From: Gracilimonas sp031580945
Lineage (GTDB): Bacteria > Bacteroidota > Rhodothermia > Balneolales > Balneolaceae
Assembly (NCBI GenBank): GCA_031580945.1
Contig: JAVLBT010000017.1
Coordinates: forward strand, 1-30,796
Length of the DNA stretch: 30,796 nt
Reading direction: 5' to 3'
Position 1 is the stretch's first letter, and each line of letters opens with the position of its first letter. The notes under the pieces were generated by a model. That model did no database searches and had not been told where the DNA came from. It saw only the letters and a program-made list of their open reading frames with translations. Shown here piece by piece: positions 1 through 8,419 of this stretch. The position numbers and the translations under genes are program-made.

Positions 1-61
1 CTCATGGATGTTTAGTCAGCAAAAATGATGAGTATCAAACAGCTACAACAAATATTTGGGC

Positions 62-1159
62 ATGGATAAACCACTTATTCTTACGCTTGATGCAGGTGGA
101 ACGAATTTCAGCTTTTCGGCAATTCAGAATGGTAGGCAAGTCGGTGATTCTATCATTCTACCGGCACAAGTTGAAGATCTTGATATATGCTTAAAGCATA
201 TTATTACAGGTTTTCAATCACTTATAAAAAACATCAATAGATTACCGGATGCCATTAGTTTTGCTTTTCCTGGCCCAGCTGATTATGAAAATGGTATTAT
301 TGGTGATTTACCTAATTTACCAGCATTTCGAAATGGAGTACCATTAGGCCCAATATTGGAGGATGAATTTAACGTCCCGGTCTTCATCAATAATGATGGA
401 AACTTATTCGCTTTGGGAGAAAGCAAAGCAGGTCTTCTGCCATCGATAAATGATAAGCTTGCAAAATTCGGTAACCCAAAAAGATATCAGAATCTTATCG
501 GGATTACCCTTGGGACCGGGTTTGGCGCAGGAAACTCAATAAATGGAAATCTTCTAAGAGGTGATAATAGCATTGCTGCCGAAGTGTGGAAGCTCCGAAA
601 TAAACGACATCCGTACACATCGGTTGAGGACACAATTAGCATCCGTGCTCTAAAGAGAATGTATGCAGAACAAATTGCTATCGATCCATCCAGTGCACCA
701 GAGCCAGCAGAATTATACAGGATAGCCATGGGAGAATCGGAAGGTGTTCAAGAGGCAGCAAAAGAGGCTTTTATGCGTTTTGGTGATGTATTAGGAGACG
801 CCATAGCAAATATTGTAACTATTATTGACGGTTTAGTAGTATTAGGTGGTGGCATTTCCGGAGCTTACTCGCTATTCAGGGGAACGATGATGGATCAACT
901 GAGAAGTACTTTTGATCAACTAAATGGAGAACGTCCAAACCGGCTAATTCAGGAAATGTATGATCTGGAGAAAGAAAGGGAATTACAGCTTTTCCTGGAG
1001 AATGAGAATCGTAATGTAACAGTACCAACTTCCGCCAGAAAAGTGAATTATGTCGAAATGAAAAAATCAGGAATTGGATTAAGTCGCTTGGGAACAAGTG
1101 AGGCAATCAGTACAGGTGCTTACTACTTTGCAGTTTCAAAACTGCATCAACACAGTTAA
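62..1159 (+). CDS. ROK-family sugar kinase-like protein (atypical)
   Basis: Likely a cytoplasmic sugar kinase (glucokinase type) of the ROK/ASKHA superfamily. Visible motifs, numbered from the ATG at 62: phosphate-1 motif DAGGT (residues 10-14), catalytic-Asp motif INNDGN (Asp112) followed by ALGE, phosphate-2 motif LGTGFGAG (150-157), and LGGGISG near 261. An in-frame TTG at 56 would add two residues; the ATG aligns better with family N-termini. Neither start has a clear Shine-Dalgarno sequence. Two features are odd. The GEIGH plus CxCGxxGCxE zinc segment typical of ROK proteins is absent; the corresponding stretch reads AAEVW and then a Cys-free YTSVEDTISIRAL. There is also about 40 extra, charged residues between LGGG and the C-terminal helix (about 285-345). 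The gene converges on the glycosidase genes, with 13 bp between stop codons. This fits phosphorylation of glucose released from beta-glucosides, but substrate is inferred, and loss of the zinc site could mean a changed substrate or a non-kinase role. Confidence 0.85.
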   Translation: MDKPLILTLDAGGTNFSFSAIQNGRQVGDSIILPAQVEDLDICLKHIITGFQSLIKNINRLPDAISFAFPGPADYENGIIGDLPNLPAFRNGVPLGPILEDEFNVPVFINNDGNLFALGESKAGLLPSINDKLAKFGNPKRYQNLIGITLGTGFGAGNSINGNLLRGDNSIAAEVWKLRNKRHPYTSVEDTISIRALKRMYAEQIAIDPSSAPEPAELYRIAMGESEGVQEAAKEAFMRFGDVLGDAIANIVTIIDGLVVLGGGISGAYSLFRGTMMDQLRSTFDQLNGERPNRLIQEMYDLEKERELQLFLENENRNVTVPTSARKVNYVEMKKSGIGLSRLGTSEAISTGAYYFAVSKLHQHS

Positions 1160-1172
1160 AAAGTGAAGATTT

Positions 1173-2459
1173 TCATTTATACACATAGAATGGAATATTT
1201 GCGGTGCCTGCATTTCCATGACCATCGTACACAAAAACAAACAATCGGTAGGCACCGGGCTCATCCGGAGTCGTAAATGAAGCATTCCCCTCAAAGTCAG
1301 AGCTATTGATCAGGCCGGGAATTTCTTTTGGTTTACTTTCAGCATCTCCACCAACACCCAGATCTGTGCTTTCATGAGTAATAAGCCAATCAATCTTTAG
1401 CTTGTCATCATCTGGGTCGTTAAGCTCTATTGCAGATTTACCAATGGTCTTAGATTTTAACCGCACATTTTGTTTTGCCAACTGATCATTGATACGAAGC
1501 GCAGACGTTATTTGTGGACTACGATTTTCCGGCCATTCACCAGACCATACGTAGTTCATTACATCCACAACTTCTGTTTCTTCGCCAGTTTCTAAAAATA
1601 AGCCATACCAAGTTGAGGTCCGTTCCTGCTTTTGTCCCCAAAGGAATACATAAGAACCAAGACAAAGTTCCTTATCTGCTGCTATCACATTTTCATATCT
1701 GGATTTATATACTGCTGCCTTTTCAGAACTCGTTTGTTCTATTGGAGCATCCCAGGTTGTTTTTGGAACTTCCCAATGACCATTTGGTCCCCATTCTGTG
1801 ATCATATAAGGACGTTCCCAGCCAAATTTACGAATTCGTTGGGGAACAGAATCTATACCTCTGTAGCTATTGACTCCAAGGATATCAACATCCGGGACAC
1901 GCTCATTTAAATACTTGATCTTTTGCTTACTTATTTCAGCTACTACGGTCATAGTGGGGTGATTGGGATCCTTCTTCTTGATCATTTTTGCAATGTCATT
2001 GATCGCGTACCAAACCTTATTGTTTTTTGCATTAAGCTCCATCTCATTACCAACTGCCCACATTAATAAAGCAGGGTGATCTTTATATTTTTCAACTTCT
2101 TCGGTAAAAGATTCTAACTGACTTCGAACCGCTTCTTCATTATCGTAATCAAAGCCATGCCTTTCATGTCCTACCCAAAGGCCTAATGTTACCATGATGC
2201 CATTTTCATGAGCTTTATCAAGAATTTTTTTGGCATTATGTGTACTCCAGGTCCGAATAGAATTCCCCCCGTATGCTGAAAGTTTATCCATTTGTTGATC
2301 CCCGCCGGCGCCCTTTACAAAAAAGGGTTCATTATCAACAAGCAAGGTAAACGAGCCATCATTCTCCTCAATTTGAACTTTTGAGGGACCTTTAGACTCT
2401 GAATTAACAGTTAACAAACCAGCATAAAAAAATAAAAACAAAAAAAATGTCACATACAT
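1173..2459 (-). CDS. Secreted clan GH-A glycoside hydrolase (GH2/GH5-like TIM barrel) with C-terminal Ig/PKD-like domain
   Basis: Predicted exported glycosidase of 428 residues. The N-terminus is a hydrophobic signal peptide (about 1-19). A short beta region follows (FTLLVDNEPFFVKGAGG), then a TIM barrel of about residues 55-305. The two clan GH-A catalytic glutamates are visible: acid/base in AVGNEME (Glu139) and nucleophile in MITEWGPNG (Glu222). A further barrel feature is SYVFLWGQ near 269-276. The C-terminal 115 residues, starting near SPQITSALRIN and ending in a YDGHGNAGTANIPFYVYK strand, look like an Ig/PKD-type beta-sandwich. It lies 49 bp downstream of the GH3 gene on the same strand, so the two are probably co-transcribed. 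Clan membership is well supported. The exact CAZy family and substrate are not; beta-glucan or another beta-linked glycan is an inference from the GH3 neighbour. The start is an ATG at 2459. Confidence 0.82.
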   Translation of the reverse strand: MYVTFFLFLFFYAGLLTVNSESKGPSKVQIEENDGSFTLLVDNEPFFVKGAGGDQQMDKLSAYGGNSIRTWSTHNAKKILDKAHENGIMVTLGLWVGHERHGFDYDNEEAVRSQLESFTEEVEKYKDHPALLMWAVGNEMELNAKNNKVWYAINDIAKMIKKKDPNHPTMTVVAEISKQKIKYLNERVPDVDILGVNSYRGIDSVPQRIRKFGWERPYMITEWGPNGHWEVPKTTWDAPIEQTSSEKAAVYKSRYENVIAADKELCLGSYVFLWGQKQERTSTWYGLFLETGEETEVVDVMNYVWSGEWPENRSPQITSALRINDQLAKQNVRLKSKTIGKSAIELNDPDDDKLKIDWLITHESTDLGVGGDAESKPKEIPGLINSSDFEGNASFTTPDEPGAYRLFVFVYDGHGNAGTANIPFYVYK

Positions 2460-2508
2460 AATGTTCTCATAAAGGTTGATAGTGGAGACCTAAGTATCAA
2501 AAGAGGTA

Positions 2509-4737
2509 TTAGTCGTCTAAAAGTTCAAATTCTGCCAATTTTCCGCCAATGTTGAGTGTATACATGCCTGATTCCAGAATATATGTACCGTCAAAGTCAG
2601 GAAATCCTAAATGTTTTGCTGGTTCTATGGTAAATGATACTTCTTTAGATTGTCCCGGTTCGAGACTAATTTTTTCAAAATGTTTCACTTCTTTTACAGG
2701 GCGCGTGATTGACCCCACGTGATCTTTGAGATACCAAATAACAGCTTCTTTACCGGCTCTTGATCCTGAATTCTTGATGGTAACTGTGGCTTCGATTTTA
2801 TCATTCTTGGAAAGTACTGTTTTGGATAACCTAATCTTTGAATATTCAAAACTGGTATAACTTAATCCATGTCCAAATGGCCACTGCCAAACACTATGTT
2901 CTTCCTGCATAATAAAGTTAGCCTGCTCAGGATCAAATTTGTAAACGCTACTGGATTTATGGTTATATGGAACGAAATGACTCGCGAAAAGCGGGTAGGA
3001 TAAAGGCAGTTTAGCGCTTGGATTTACATTTCCGGCAAGTATATCTGCAATTGCTTCAGCACCTTCAAAACCTGGGAGTCCAGTCCAAAGGTAAGAACTC
3101 ATATCTTCTATTACATCCTCAACGATAAGTGGTCTTCCCCCAACAAAAATACCAACGAGTGGTTTATTGGCTGAGGCAGCTGCTTTGATCAATGACTTTT
3201 GATCGGCAGGTAATTCAAGTGTTGTTATGTTACCAATAAATTCGGTGTAAGGCTCTTCTCCTATTGCAACTAAAATCAGATCATGTTTTTTAGCTTCTTT
3301 GACTACCCTGGAATCTGAAACGGTAGTAGGTAATAAGGTAATATCTGAATCCGGGAAACGGTCTTTTAAAGCAGTGTAAATCGTGTGCATGTCCTTCGGA
3401 TAGCGTTCAGGTTCAGCACCTTGCCAGCCTAAAGTCCAGCCTCCACCTAAAGCGGATTTTGAATTTGCATTCGGTCCGATCAATAATATATCCTTGGTAT
3501 CTGCACTGATTGGAAGGGTATTATATTTATTTTTTAACAGGATGATGGATTCATCAGCCGCAGCTTTAGCTTTCGCTCTATTTTCAGAAGCACCAATCCG
3601 TTGAAAACGATCATTACGGGGGAAGGGATGCTCAAAAAGGCCCAACTCAAACTTTAACTTCAGTATTCTACGCACAGATTCATCAAGACGTGATTCCTTC
3701 ACCCTTCCGTCTTTTACCAGCTCAAGTAATGATTCATTGAAGTCAAGAGAATTTGGAGTCATATTCATATCAATACCGGCGTTAATTGCCATTTCTGTAG
3801 CTTGAGTATAATCTTTAGCGGTATGATGATAATCAACGAGTTTTCCAAGGTCGTCCCAATCGGTTAGTATTAAACCCTTAAAACCCATTTTTTTTCTCAG
3901 AAGGTCGGTAACGATCTTTTTTGAAGCATGTACTGGAATACCGCTGATCTCAGAACTATTTAACATTATGGCTTTTAAACCAGCGTCGATAGCTTTTTGA
4001 AAAGAAGGTACATAAATCTCAAATATGGTTTGATCAGATAGGTCAACAGGGGTACGGTCCCAGCCAGATGAAGGAGCTGAATAACCAAGGAAATGCTTTC
4101 CGGTGGCAGCAACTTTGTAAGGAGCTACTTCTTTATGATCCTGCACAGCTTTTACAAATGCTTCACCCATTGTGGCTGCAACATGTGTTGATTCTCCAAA
4201 AGTTTCATACAAACGAGCCCATCTTGGATCTCTTCCAATATCTAACACAGGGGCAAAGATCCAGTGATGGCCAAGATCTGCAGACTCCAATACCGTAATA
4301 TTTCCGTTTTCTTTGGCATGATCAGCATTAAAAGTTGCACCAAGGTTGATGTTATGTGGAAATATGGTTGAGTCATCTACATAACTTGCTCCGTGCATAT
4401 GATCAATCCCATAGATGATAGGAATACCAAGTCTTGTCTCCTCCACAGCTATTTTTTGCAGATTGTAGATATATGTATACCATGCTGTTGCTGGAACCGC
4501 TTCCCCGTTTAAAAAAGAACCAATATGATGTTCTTTTAAATAATAACGAGCTTTTTTATCCACCAGCTCAACATCTTTTTGTTTCCCTGTTTTGTTTATG
4601 AGCGTGATGTCCAACTGAGTCATTTGGCCTACTTTTTCTTCAATCGTCATACGAGAAAGCAGATCTTCAACCCGTTCATCAATGGAAGCTTCAGCGTTTT
4701 GGTAAATAGGCTTTGTTGATTGTGCGACTTTTGGCAT
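2509..4737 (-). CDS. Glycoside hydrolase family 3 beta-glucosidase-type enzyme
   Basis: A complete 742-residue GH3 enzyme, expected to release terminal beta-linked glucose (or a related sugar) from oligosaccharides. The N-terminal barrel carries KVGQMTQ (35-41), the substrate-binding KH pair in TGKHFLGYS (Lys214, His215), and the nucleophile motif LILTDWDD (Asp293). The second alpha/beta sandwich begins with SIILLKNKYNTLPI, contains LIGPNA, and has VAIGEEPYTE where acid/base residues usually lie. A fibronectin III-like domain closes the protein (about 640-742). No signal peptide is seen at the ATG at 4737; the N-terminus starts with MPKVAQSTKP, so the enzyme may be cytoplasmic, unlike many Bacteroidota BglX proteins. 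A 137-bp gap containing a 25-bp palindrome separates it from the upstream membrane-protein gene, so it may have its own promoter. Confidence 0.93.
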   Translation of the reverse strand: MPKVAQSTKPIYQNAEASIDERVEDLLSRMTIEEKVGQMTQLDITLINKTGKQKDVELVDKKARYYLKEHHIGSFLNGEAVPATAWYTYIYNLQKIAVEETRLGIPIIYGIDHMHGASYVDDSTIFPHNINLGATFNADHAKENGNITVLESADLGHHWIFAPVLDIGRDPRWARLYETFGESTHVAATMGEAFVKAVQDHKEVAPYKVAATGKHFLGYSAPSSGWDRTPVDLSDQTIFEIYVPSFQKAIDAGLKAIMLNSSEISGIPVHASKKIVTDLLRKKMGFKGLILTDWDDLGKLVDYHHTAKDYTQATEMAINAGIDMNMTPNSLDFNESLLELVKDGRVKESRLDESVRRILKLKFELGLFEHPFPRNDRFQRIGASENRAKAKAAADESIILLKNKYNTLPISADTKDILLIGPNANSKSALGGGWTLGWQGAEPERYPKDMHTIYTALKDRFPDSDITLLPTTVSDSRVVKEAKKHDLILVAIGEEPYTEFIGNITTLELPADQKSLIKAAASANKPLVGIFVGGRPLIVEDVIEDMSSYLWTGLPGFEGAEAIADILAGNVNPSAKLPLSYPLFASHFVPYNHKSSSVYKFDPEQANFIMQEEHSVWQWPFGHGLSYTSFEYSKIRLSKTVLSKNDKIEATVTIKNSGSRAGKEAVIWYLKDHVGSITRPVKEVKHFEKISLEPGQSKEVSFTIEPAKHLGFPDFDGTYILESGMYTLNIGGKLAEFELLDD

Positions 4738-4847
4738 AGAAAGATGTTTTGCGTAAATGGATAAAAGAGTTCATAGTATTTACCTAATAATTGAAAATAG
4801 CATTTAGATAAATAAGTAACACATTATATTTAAGTTACAGGAAAATT

Positions 4848-4872
4848 ATCAATAAATTAATAATTTATTGAT
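4848..4872. repeat. 25-bp perfect AT palindrome after the membrane-protein gene
   Basis: Arms ATCAATAAATTA (4848-4859) and TAATTTATTGAT (4861-4872) are perfect reverse complements around one central base. The element sits 2 bp beyond the stop codon of the 479-residue gene and about 110 bp upstream of the GH3 start. On the minus strand it is followed by AATTTT. It could act as a weak AU-rich terminator or as an operator-like site; the sequence alone does not decide which. Confidence 0.6.
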
Positions 4873-4874
4873 TA

Positions 4875-6314
4875 CTAAATCTTTACAGCTAACAAAAGAA
4901 TTTCTCCTAATGGTGTAAATCCAAAAAGGAATATCAGTAACCCTGCAAAAGCTAAAAAATGAAGTCCTGTAGTGACCATTAAATATTTAAAACGATCAGG
5001 CCCCATACTTTTAGAAGCGTTAAAGGCTGTAAGATTAAATGAATTAAACCAGATGAATATAAATAAAACAGCTAAACTGAGGGATATTATTGGCCAGGTT
5101 TCTGTCAAATAAAGTGGAATAAGGACGCTTAATATTATGAAATCTAAGTAAAACGGCCCTGCATAAAGGTTTAAAGTCTGACTGATGTGATCCAGATTTT
5201 TTGCTGGAATATGAAGCCATAAAATCGCGATAAACTCAAGAATCAAGATCATTAAAGTAAAAACGGAAAATATAGAGGAATAACCCTCGCCAGTTATAGC
5301 TAAGAAAGGTAGGTGGTAAAAGAAGGCTTCCATACCTGTTTCAGAGATCAGTACTTTACCACATATGTAAGCAACGATTCCGCCAAATATGGCGTGCATG
5401 ATGAGCATAAATACAGCGCCTGCGGTCACTCGCTCCCGATAATGCAGGATATCATCAATAAAAAATCGATGGGCAAAATAAAATCTAAGTATCATGGGTT
5501 TCACGTAAGGCAAATAGCGAATTTGAATAGCCAATCCTGCCCACATTGCAATCAATAATACCACTAAAAAATTCGTGCCATACGGTTTGGTGGGTTGTTC
5601 TGGTTCGGGGAATAGCCAATTTCCAGATCTTTTAAAATCGATCAGACTCTTATAAAAGGCGGGGTTGGACTTTGTAGCCGAGATTAGCCACTCAGCATCT
5701 ATGAATACGATATGATCTGAATCTTCGTCAGATAATGCTCTGAACTGTTTATTAAAGTGAATAAGATCGTTATTTAAATTACCTGATTCACTGAGATATG
5801 AAGCAAATGCCCCATCTAAATCGCTAAATGAATACCACTTATCATTACTCACAAAATAATAGGTAAGCTCAAGGTCACTTGGCAAAGTATTTAAAATGGG
5901 CCTAAAAGCTTTGAAAAAAGAATCACTGAAGGTCAGGCTATGGCTAAATAATCCTAATCCGGATATGATATCCGATTGGTTTGCGGATTCGATCAACTCA
6001 GCAAGTTCAAGACCGATCTCTTTTTCGTTCTCTTTCAATTGAGTGGTAATCAGATAGGAGAGATCTGATCGAATTAAAATAGTGAAATCGTAATTCTCCA
6101 ATTGCTCCAGAAAAATAGGATCTACCGGCTGCTGTAATTCGATATATTGAATCCCTAACCTTTCCAGCGAATCCAGCCTTTGCGGTACCGAACTTTGATT
6201 GCTTCCGCTATGCCAGGTTACCCCCAAATACGGCTGGGCAAGGAGTCCATGGCCGGTAAAAAAAATGCAAAGAGTGATAAAGCTACATAAAAGATATGTT
6301 CTTTTAACGCTCAC
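4875..6314 (-). CDS. Unrecognised exported multi-pass membrane protein (about 6 TM) with N-terminal soluble domain
   Basis: I do not recognise this 479-residue protein with confidence. It has a signal peptide (1-26, ending LLAQ) and then a soluble, presumably periplasmic domain (27-245) with alternating strand/helix character: PYLGVTWHSG, RLGIQYIELQQP, YDFTILIRSD, HIVFIDAEWL. That pattern suggests an alpha/beta or barrel-like fold. Six hydrophobic segments follow at about 247-267, 295-320, 345-369, 385-404, 406-426 and 444-468. The segment from PYVKPMILRFYFAHRFFIDD to HYRER, placed between the first two helices, recalls the DUF4271-type membrane domain of Bacteroidota, but this is a weak impression. 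The start is GTG, directly abutting the miaB stop (TGA then GTG), so translational coupling to miaB is likely. A connection with the following glycosidases is only positional. Confidence 0.8.
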   Translation of the reverse strand: MSVKRTYLLCSFITLCIFFTGHGLLAQPYLGVTWHSGSNQSSVPQRLDSLERLGIQYIELQQPVDPIFLEQLENYDFTILIRSDLSYLITTQLKENEKEIGLELAELIESANQSDIISGLGLFSHSLTFSDSFFKAFRPILNTLPSDLELTYYFVSNDKWYSFSDLDGAFASYLSESGNLNNDLIHFNKQFRALSDEDSDHIVFIDAEWLISATKSNPAFYKSLIDFKRSGNWLFPEPEQPTKPYGTNFLVVLLIAMWAGLAIQIRYLPYVKPMILRFYFAHRFFIDDILHYRERVTAGAVFMLIMHAIFGGIVAYICGKVLISETGMEAFFYHLPFLAITGEGYSSIFSVFTLMILILEFIAILWLHIPAKNLDHISQTLNLYAGPFYLDFIILSVLIPLYLTETWPIISLSLAVLFIFIWFNSFNLTAFNASKSMGPDRFKYLMVTTGLHFLAFAGLLIFLFGFTPLGEILLLAVKI

Positions 6315-7688
6315 TCAGGCCAAAACCTCGGCTCCGTTGTAATATTCAGAAAGGGTTGTTTTTTGAATAGGACGGGCAATAAGGGTAGCAGAAGTTGAAT
6401 CAGTAACTTCAACTTCGACATAATCACCGGGTTTAAAATCCTTGCGATCAAATACGCACATCTTGTTGGTGTCAGTTCGGCCACTTAACTGTNNNNNNNN
6501 NNACCGCTTGCTCGTACCTTCAACAAGCACAACATGCCGATTACCGACCTCGTTGTTATTTCGACGCTCCTGGATTTTCATTTGTTGTTGAATGATCTCC
6601 GTTAAACGGCGCTTTTTAGTTTTGTCGGGTACATTATCCTCAAACTTTCGGGCGGCTAACGTTCGTTCTCGCTCGGAGTAAGCAAACATATAGGCCAGAT
6701 CATATTCCACTTCGGCCATAAGTGTTAATGTCTGCTGATGTTCTTCTTCAGTTTCATCACAAAAACCTGCAATGATATCAGTCGACAATGAAACACCTGG
6801 AATAATAGATTTCATTTTTTTGATGAGCTCGAGGTAGCCTTCCCGGGTGTAAGGGCGACGCATGCGTTCCAGCATGGAATCACTACCAGCTTGTGCAGGT
6901 ATATGGATATAATTACAAAGATTTGGTCGTTCCGCAATAAGGTGAAGCAGATCATCCGGAAAATCTTTTGGGTGAGGAGAGGAAAAGCGAAAACGAATTT
7001 CAGGATCAACCTTACTTGCCTCATCCATCAGTTTTGTAAATGTATTTTCCCCATCCAAATAGGAGTTTACGTTTTGGCCAAGCAGTGTAATTTCTTTGTA
7101 ACCTTCTTCTGACAGCTGTTTAATCTCCTTCAAAATGGATTCCATAGGCCGGCTGCGTTCACGTCCACGGGTGAAAGGAACCACACAAAAAGCGCACATA
7201 TTATCACACCCTCGCATGATAGATACAAAGGCATTGATACCGTTCCCGGTAGTTCGAACAGGAGCAATATCAGCATATGTTTCTTCCAATGATAGTAGAA
7301 CATTTACAGCTTTACGACCGTCATCAACTTCTTGCAATAAATTTGGGATATCGCGGTAGGCATCTGGCCCTACTACGATGTCAACCAAGTGTTCCTGCTC
7401 AATGATCTTATCTTTGATCCGTTCAGCCATGCAGCCCAAAACTCCAACGGTCATGTCGCCTTTCGCTTTTTTGATAGAGCGAAGTTCTTTTAGACGATTC
7501 CAGACTTTGGTTTCTGCGTTTTCCCGGATAGAACAGGTATTCACCAAAACAACATCCGCACTTTCAGCATCATGTACAGGCTTCATACCTTCTTCCAGCA
7601 AAATGGAGTTCACGATCTCGGAATCTGCGAAGTTCATTTGGCATCCGTACGTCTCGATATAGAATTTTTTGTCAGTCACTGAAATCAA
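6315..7688 (-). CDS. miaB: tRNA-2-methylthio-N6-dimethylallyladenosine synthase MiaB (contains assembly gap)
   Basis: Radical-SAM methylthiotransferase that converts i6A37 to ms2i6A37 in tRNAs. The N-terminal UPF0004 domain has the three auxiliary-cluster cysteines in ETYGCQMN (Cys16), VNTCSIRE (Cys52) and LGCMAERI (Cys86). The radical-SAM motif is CDNMCAFC (Cys161, 165, 168), followed by PFTRGRERSRP. A TRAM domain ends the protein. Ten Ns at 6493-6502 fall at the start of the TRAM domain between TSKR and QLSGRTDTNK. The frame stays open across them, but the placeholder probably adds one codon relative to the family. The start at 7688 is TTG; a GTG at 7679 would remove three residues and is equally plausible. 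It lies 27 bp after pyrE and abuts the membrane-protein gene, so it is part of the pgsA-pgpA-pyrE-miaB run. Confidence 0.96.
   Translation of the reverse strand: MISVTDKKFYIETYGCQMNFADSEIVNSILLEEGMKPVHDAESADVVLVNTCSIRENAETKVWNRLKELRSIKKAKGDMTVGVLGCMAERIKDKIIEQEHLVDIVVGPDAYRDIPNLLQEVDDGRKAVNVLLSLEETYADIAPVRTTGNGINAFVSIMRGCDNMCAFCVVPFTRGRERSRPMESILKEIKQLSEEGYKEITLLGQNVNSYLDGENTFTKLMDEASKVDPEIRFRFSSPHPKDFPDDLLHLIAERPNLCNYIHIPAQAGSDSMLERMRRPYTREGYLELIKKMKSIIPGVSLSTDIIAGFCDETEEEHQQTLTLMAEVEYDLAYMFAYSERERTLAARKFEDNVPDKTKKRRLTEIIQQQMKIQERRNNNEVGNRHVVLVEGTSKRXXXXQLSGRTDTNKMCVFDRKDFKPGDYVEVEVTDSTSATLIARPIQKTTLSEYYNGAEVLA
6493..6502. other. Assembly gap (10 Ns) inside miaB
   Basis: Ten consecutive undetermined bases interrupt miaB. 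The flanking codons are AAG CGG T.. before and ..A CAG TTA after, in the minus-strand reading. The first missing codon starts with T, consistent with the Ser that follows SKR in many MiaB proteins. Confidence 0.99.
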
Positions 7689-7715
7689 TTTTTTAAATGA
7701 AATAGAATATACAAA

Positions 7716-8372
7716 TTATTGCTCATCTGGCGAATCGGGCCAAACATCAGGATGATCTCTCCAGCTTGACAGTAGATCGAGGTCGTCGCCGTCTATCACC
7801 CCTTTTTCTATTGCAACGTTTACCAAGGTTTTATAATCGGTAAGTGTATAAACAGGAACCTGAGCTTCTTTAAAGCGAGAGTTTGCTTTATCAAAACCAT
7901 AGGTGAAGATAGAGAGCACGGCCTCAACCTTGGCTCCAACAAACTGTAAGGCTTCTACAACAGAGATAGCGGAGCCTCCGGTAGAAATAAGATCTTCAAT
8001 CACAACCGTGTTTTCACCTTTTCGCACCCCACCTTCAATTTGATTTCCCATACCGTGAGCTTTCGCCTTTGCACGAACATATGCCATGGGTTTGTTCAGG
8101 TTTGCTGCAACCCAAGCGGCATGAGGTATGCCTGCTGTTGCAGTTCCGGTTATGACATCAGTCATTGGAAATTTTTCCTGAATAACGGTTGTAAACTCAT
8201 TCTCAATTTTATTCCTGATCTCAGGATATCGCAAGGTGAGTCTGTTGTCACAGTATATAGGCGAGTTCCACCCCGAAGTCCATATAAATGGATCATTGGG
8301 ACGAAGAACTACAGCGTTAATGTCGAGCAGATGAGCTGCCAACTCACGTGCAAATGAAGTATTCAGTATCAT
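7716..8372 (-). CDS. pyrE: Orotate phosphoribosyltransferase
   Basis: Catalyses orotate plus PRPP to OMP in de novo pyrimidine synthesis; cytoplasmic. At 218 residues it has the usual family length. The PRPP-binding loop VVIEDLISTGGSA occupies residues 123-135. The N-terminal orotate-binding region FIWTSGWNSPIYCDNR (29-44) and the flexible-loop region AYVRAKAKAHGMGNQIEGG (97-115), with its catalytic lysines, are both present. The start is an ATG at 8372. It sits 47 bp after pgpA and 27 bp before miaB on the same strand, so co-transcription with the phospholipid genes is likely. Nothing appears broken. Confidence 0.97.
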   Translation of the reverse strand: MILNTSFARELAAHLLDINAVVLRPNDPFIWTSGWNSPIYCDNRLTLRYPEIRNKIENEFTTVIQEKFPMTDVITGTATAGIPHAAWVAANLNKPMAYVRAKAKAHGMGNQIEGGVRKGENTVVIEDLISTGGSAISVVEALQFVGAKVEAVLSIFTYGFDKANSRFKEAQVPVYTLTDYKTLVNVAIEKGVIDGDDLDLLSSWRDHPDVWPDSPDEQ

Positions 8373-8419
8373 AAGTTTGTTAATATTCTATATTAAAAGG
8401 ACCGCTGCGATGAATGAGT

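Noticed and set aside
1..61. Possible tail of an upstream gene at the left edge
   Set aside because: Two frames stop within 28 bases and the third runs on into the ROK gene in a different frame with no recognisable protein; nothing can be supported.
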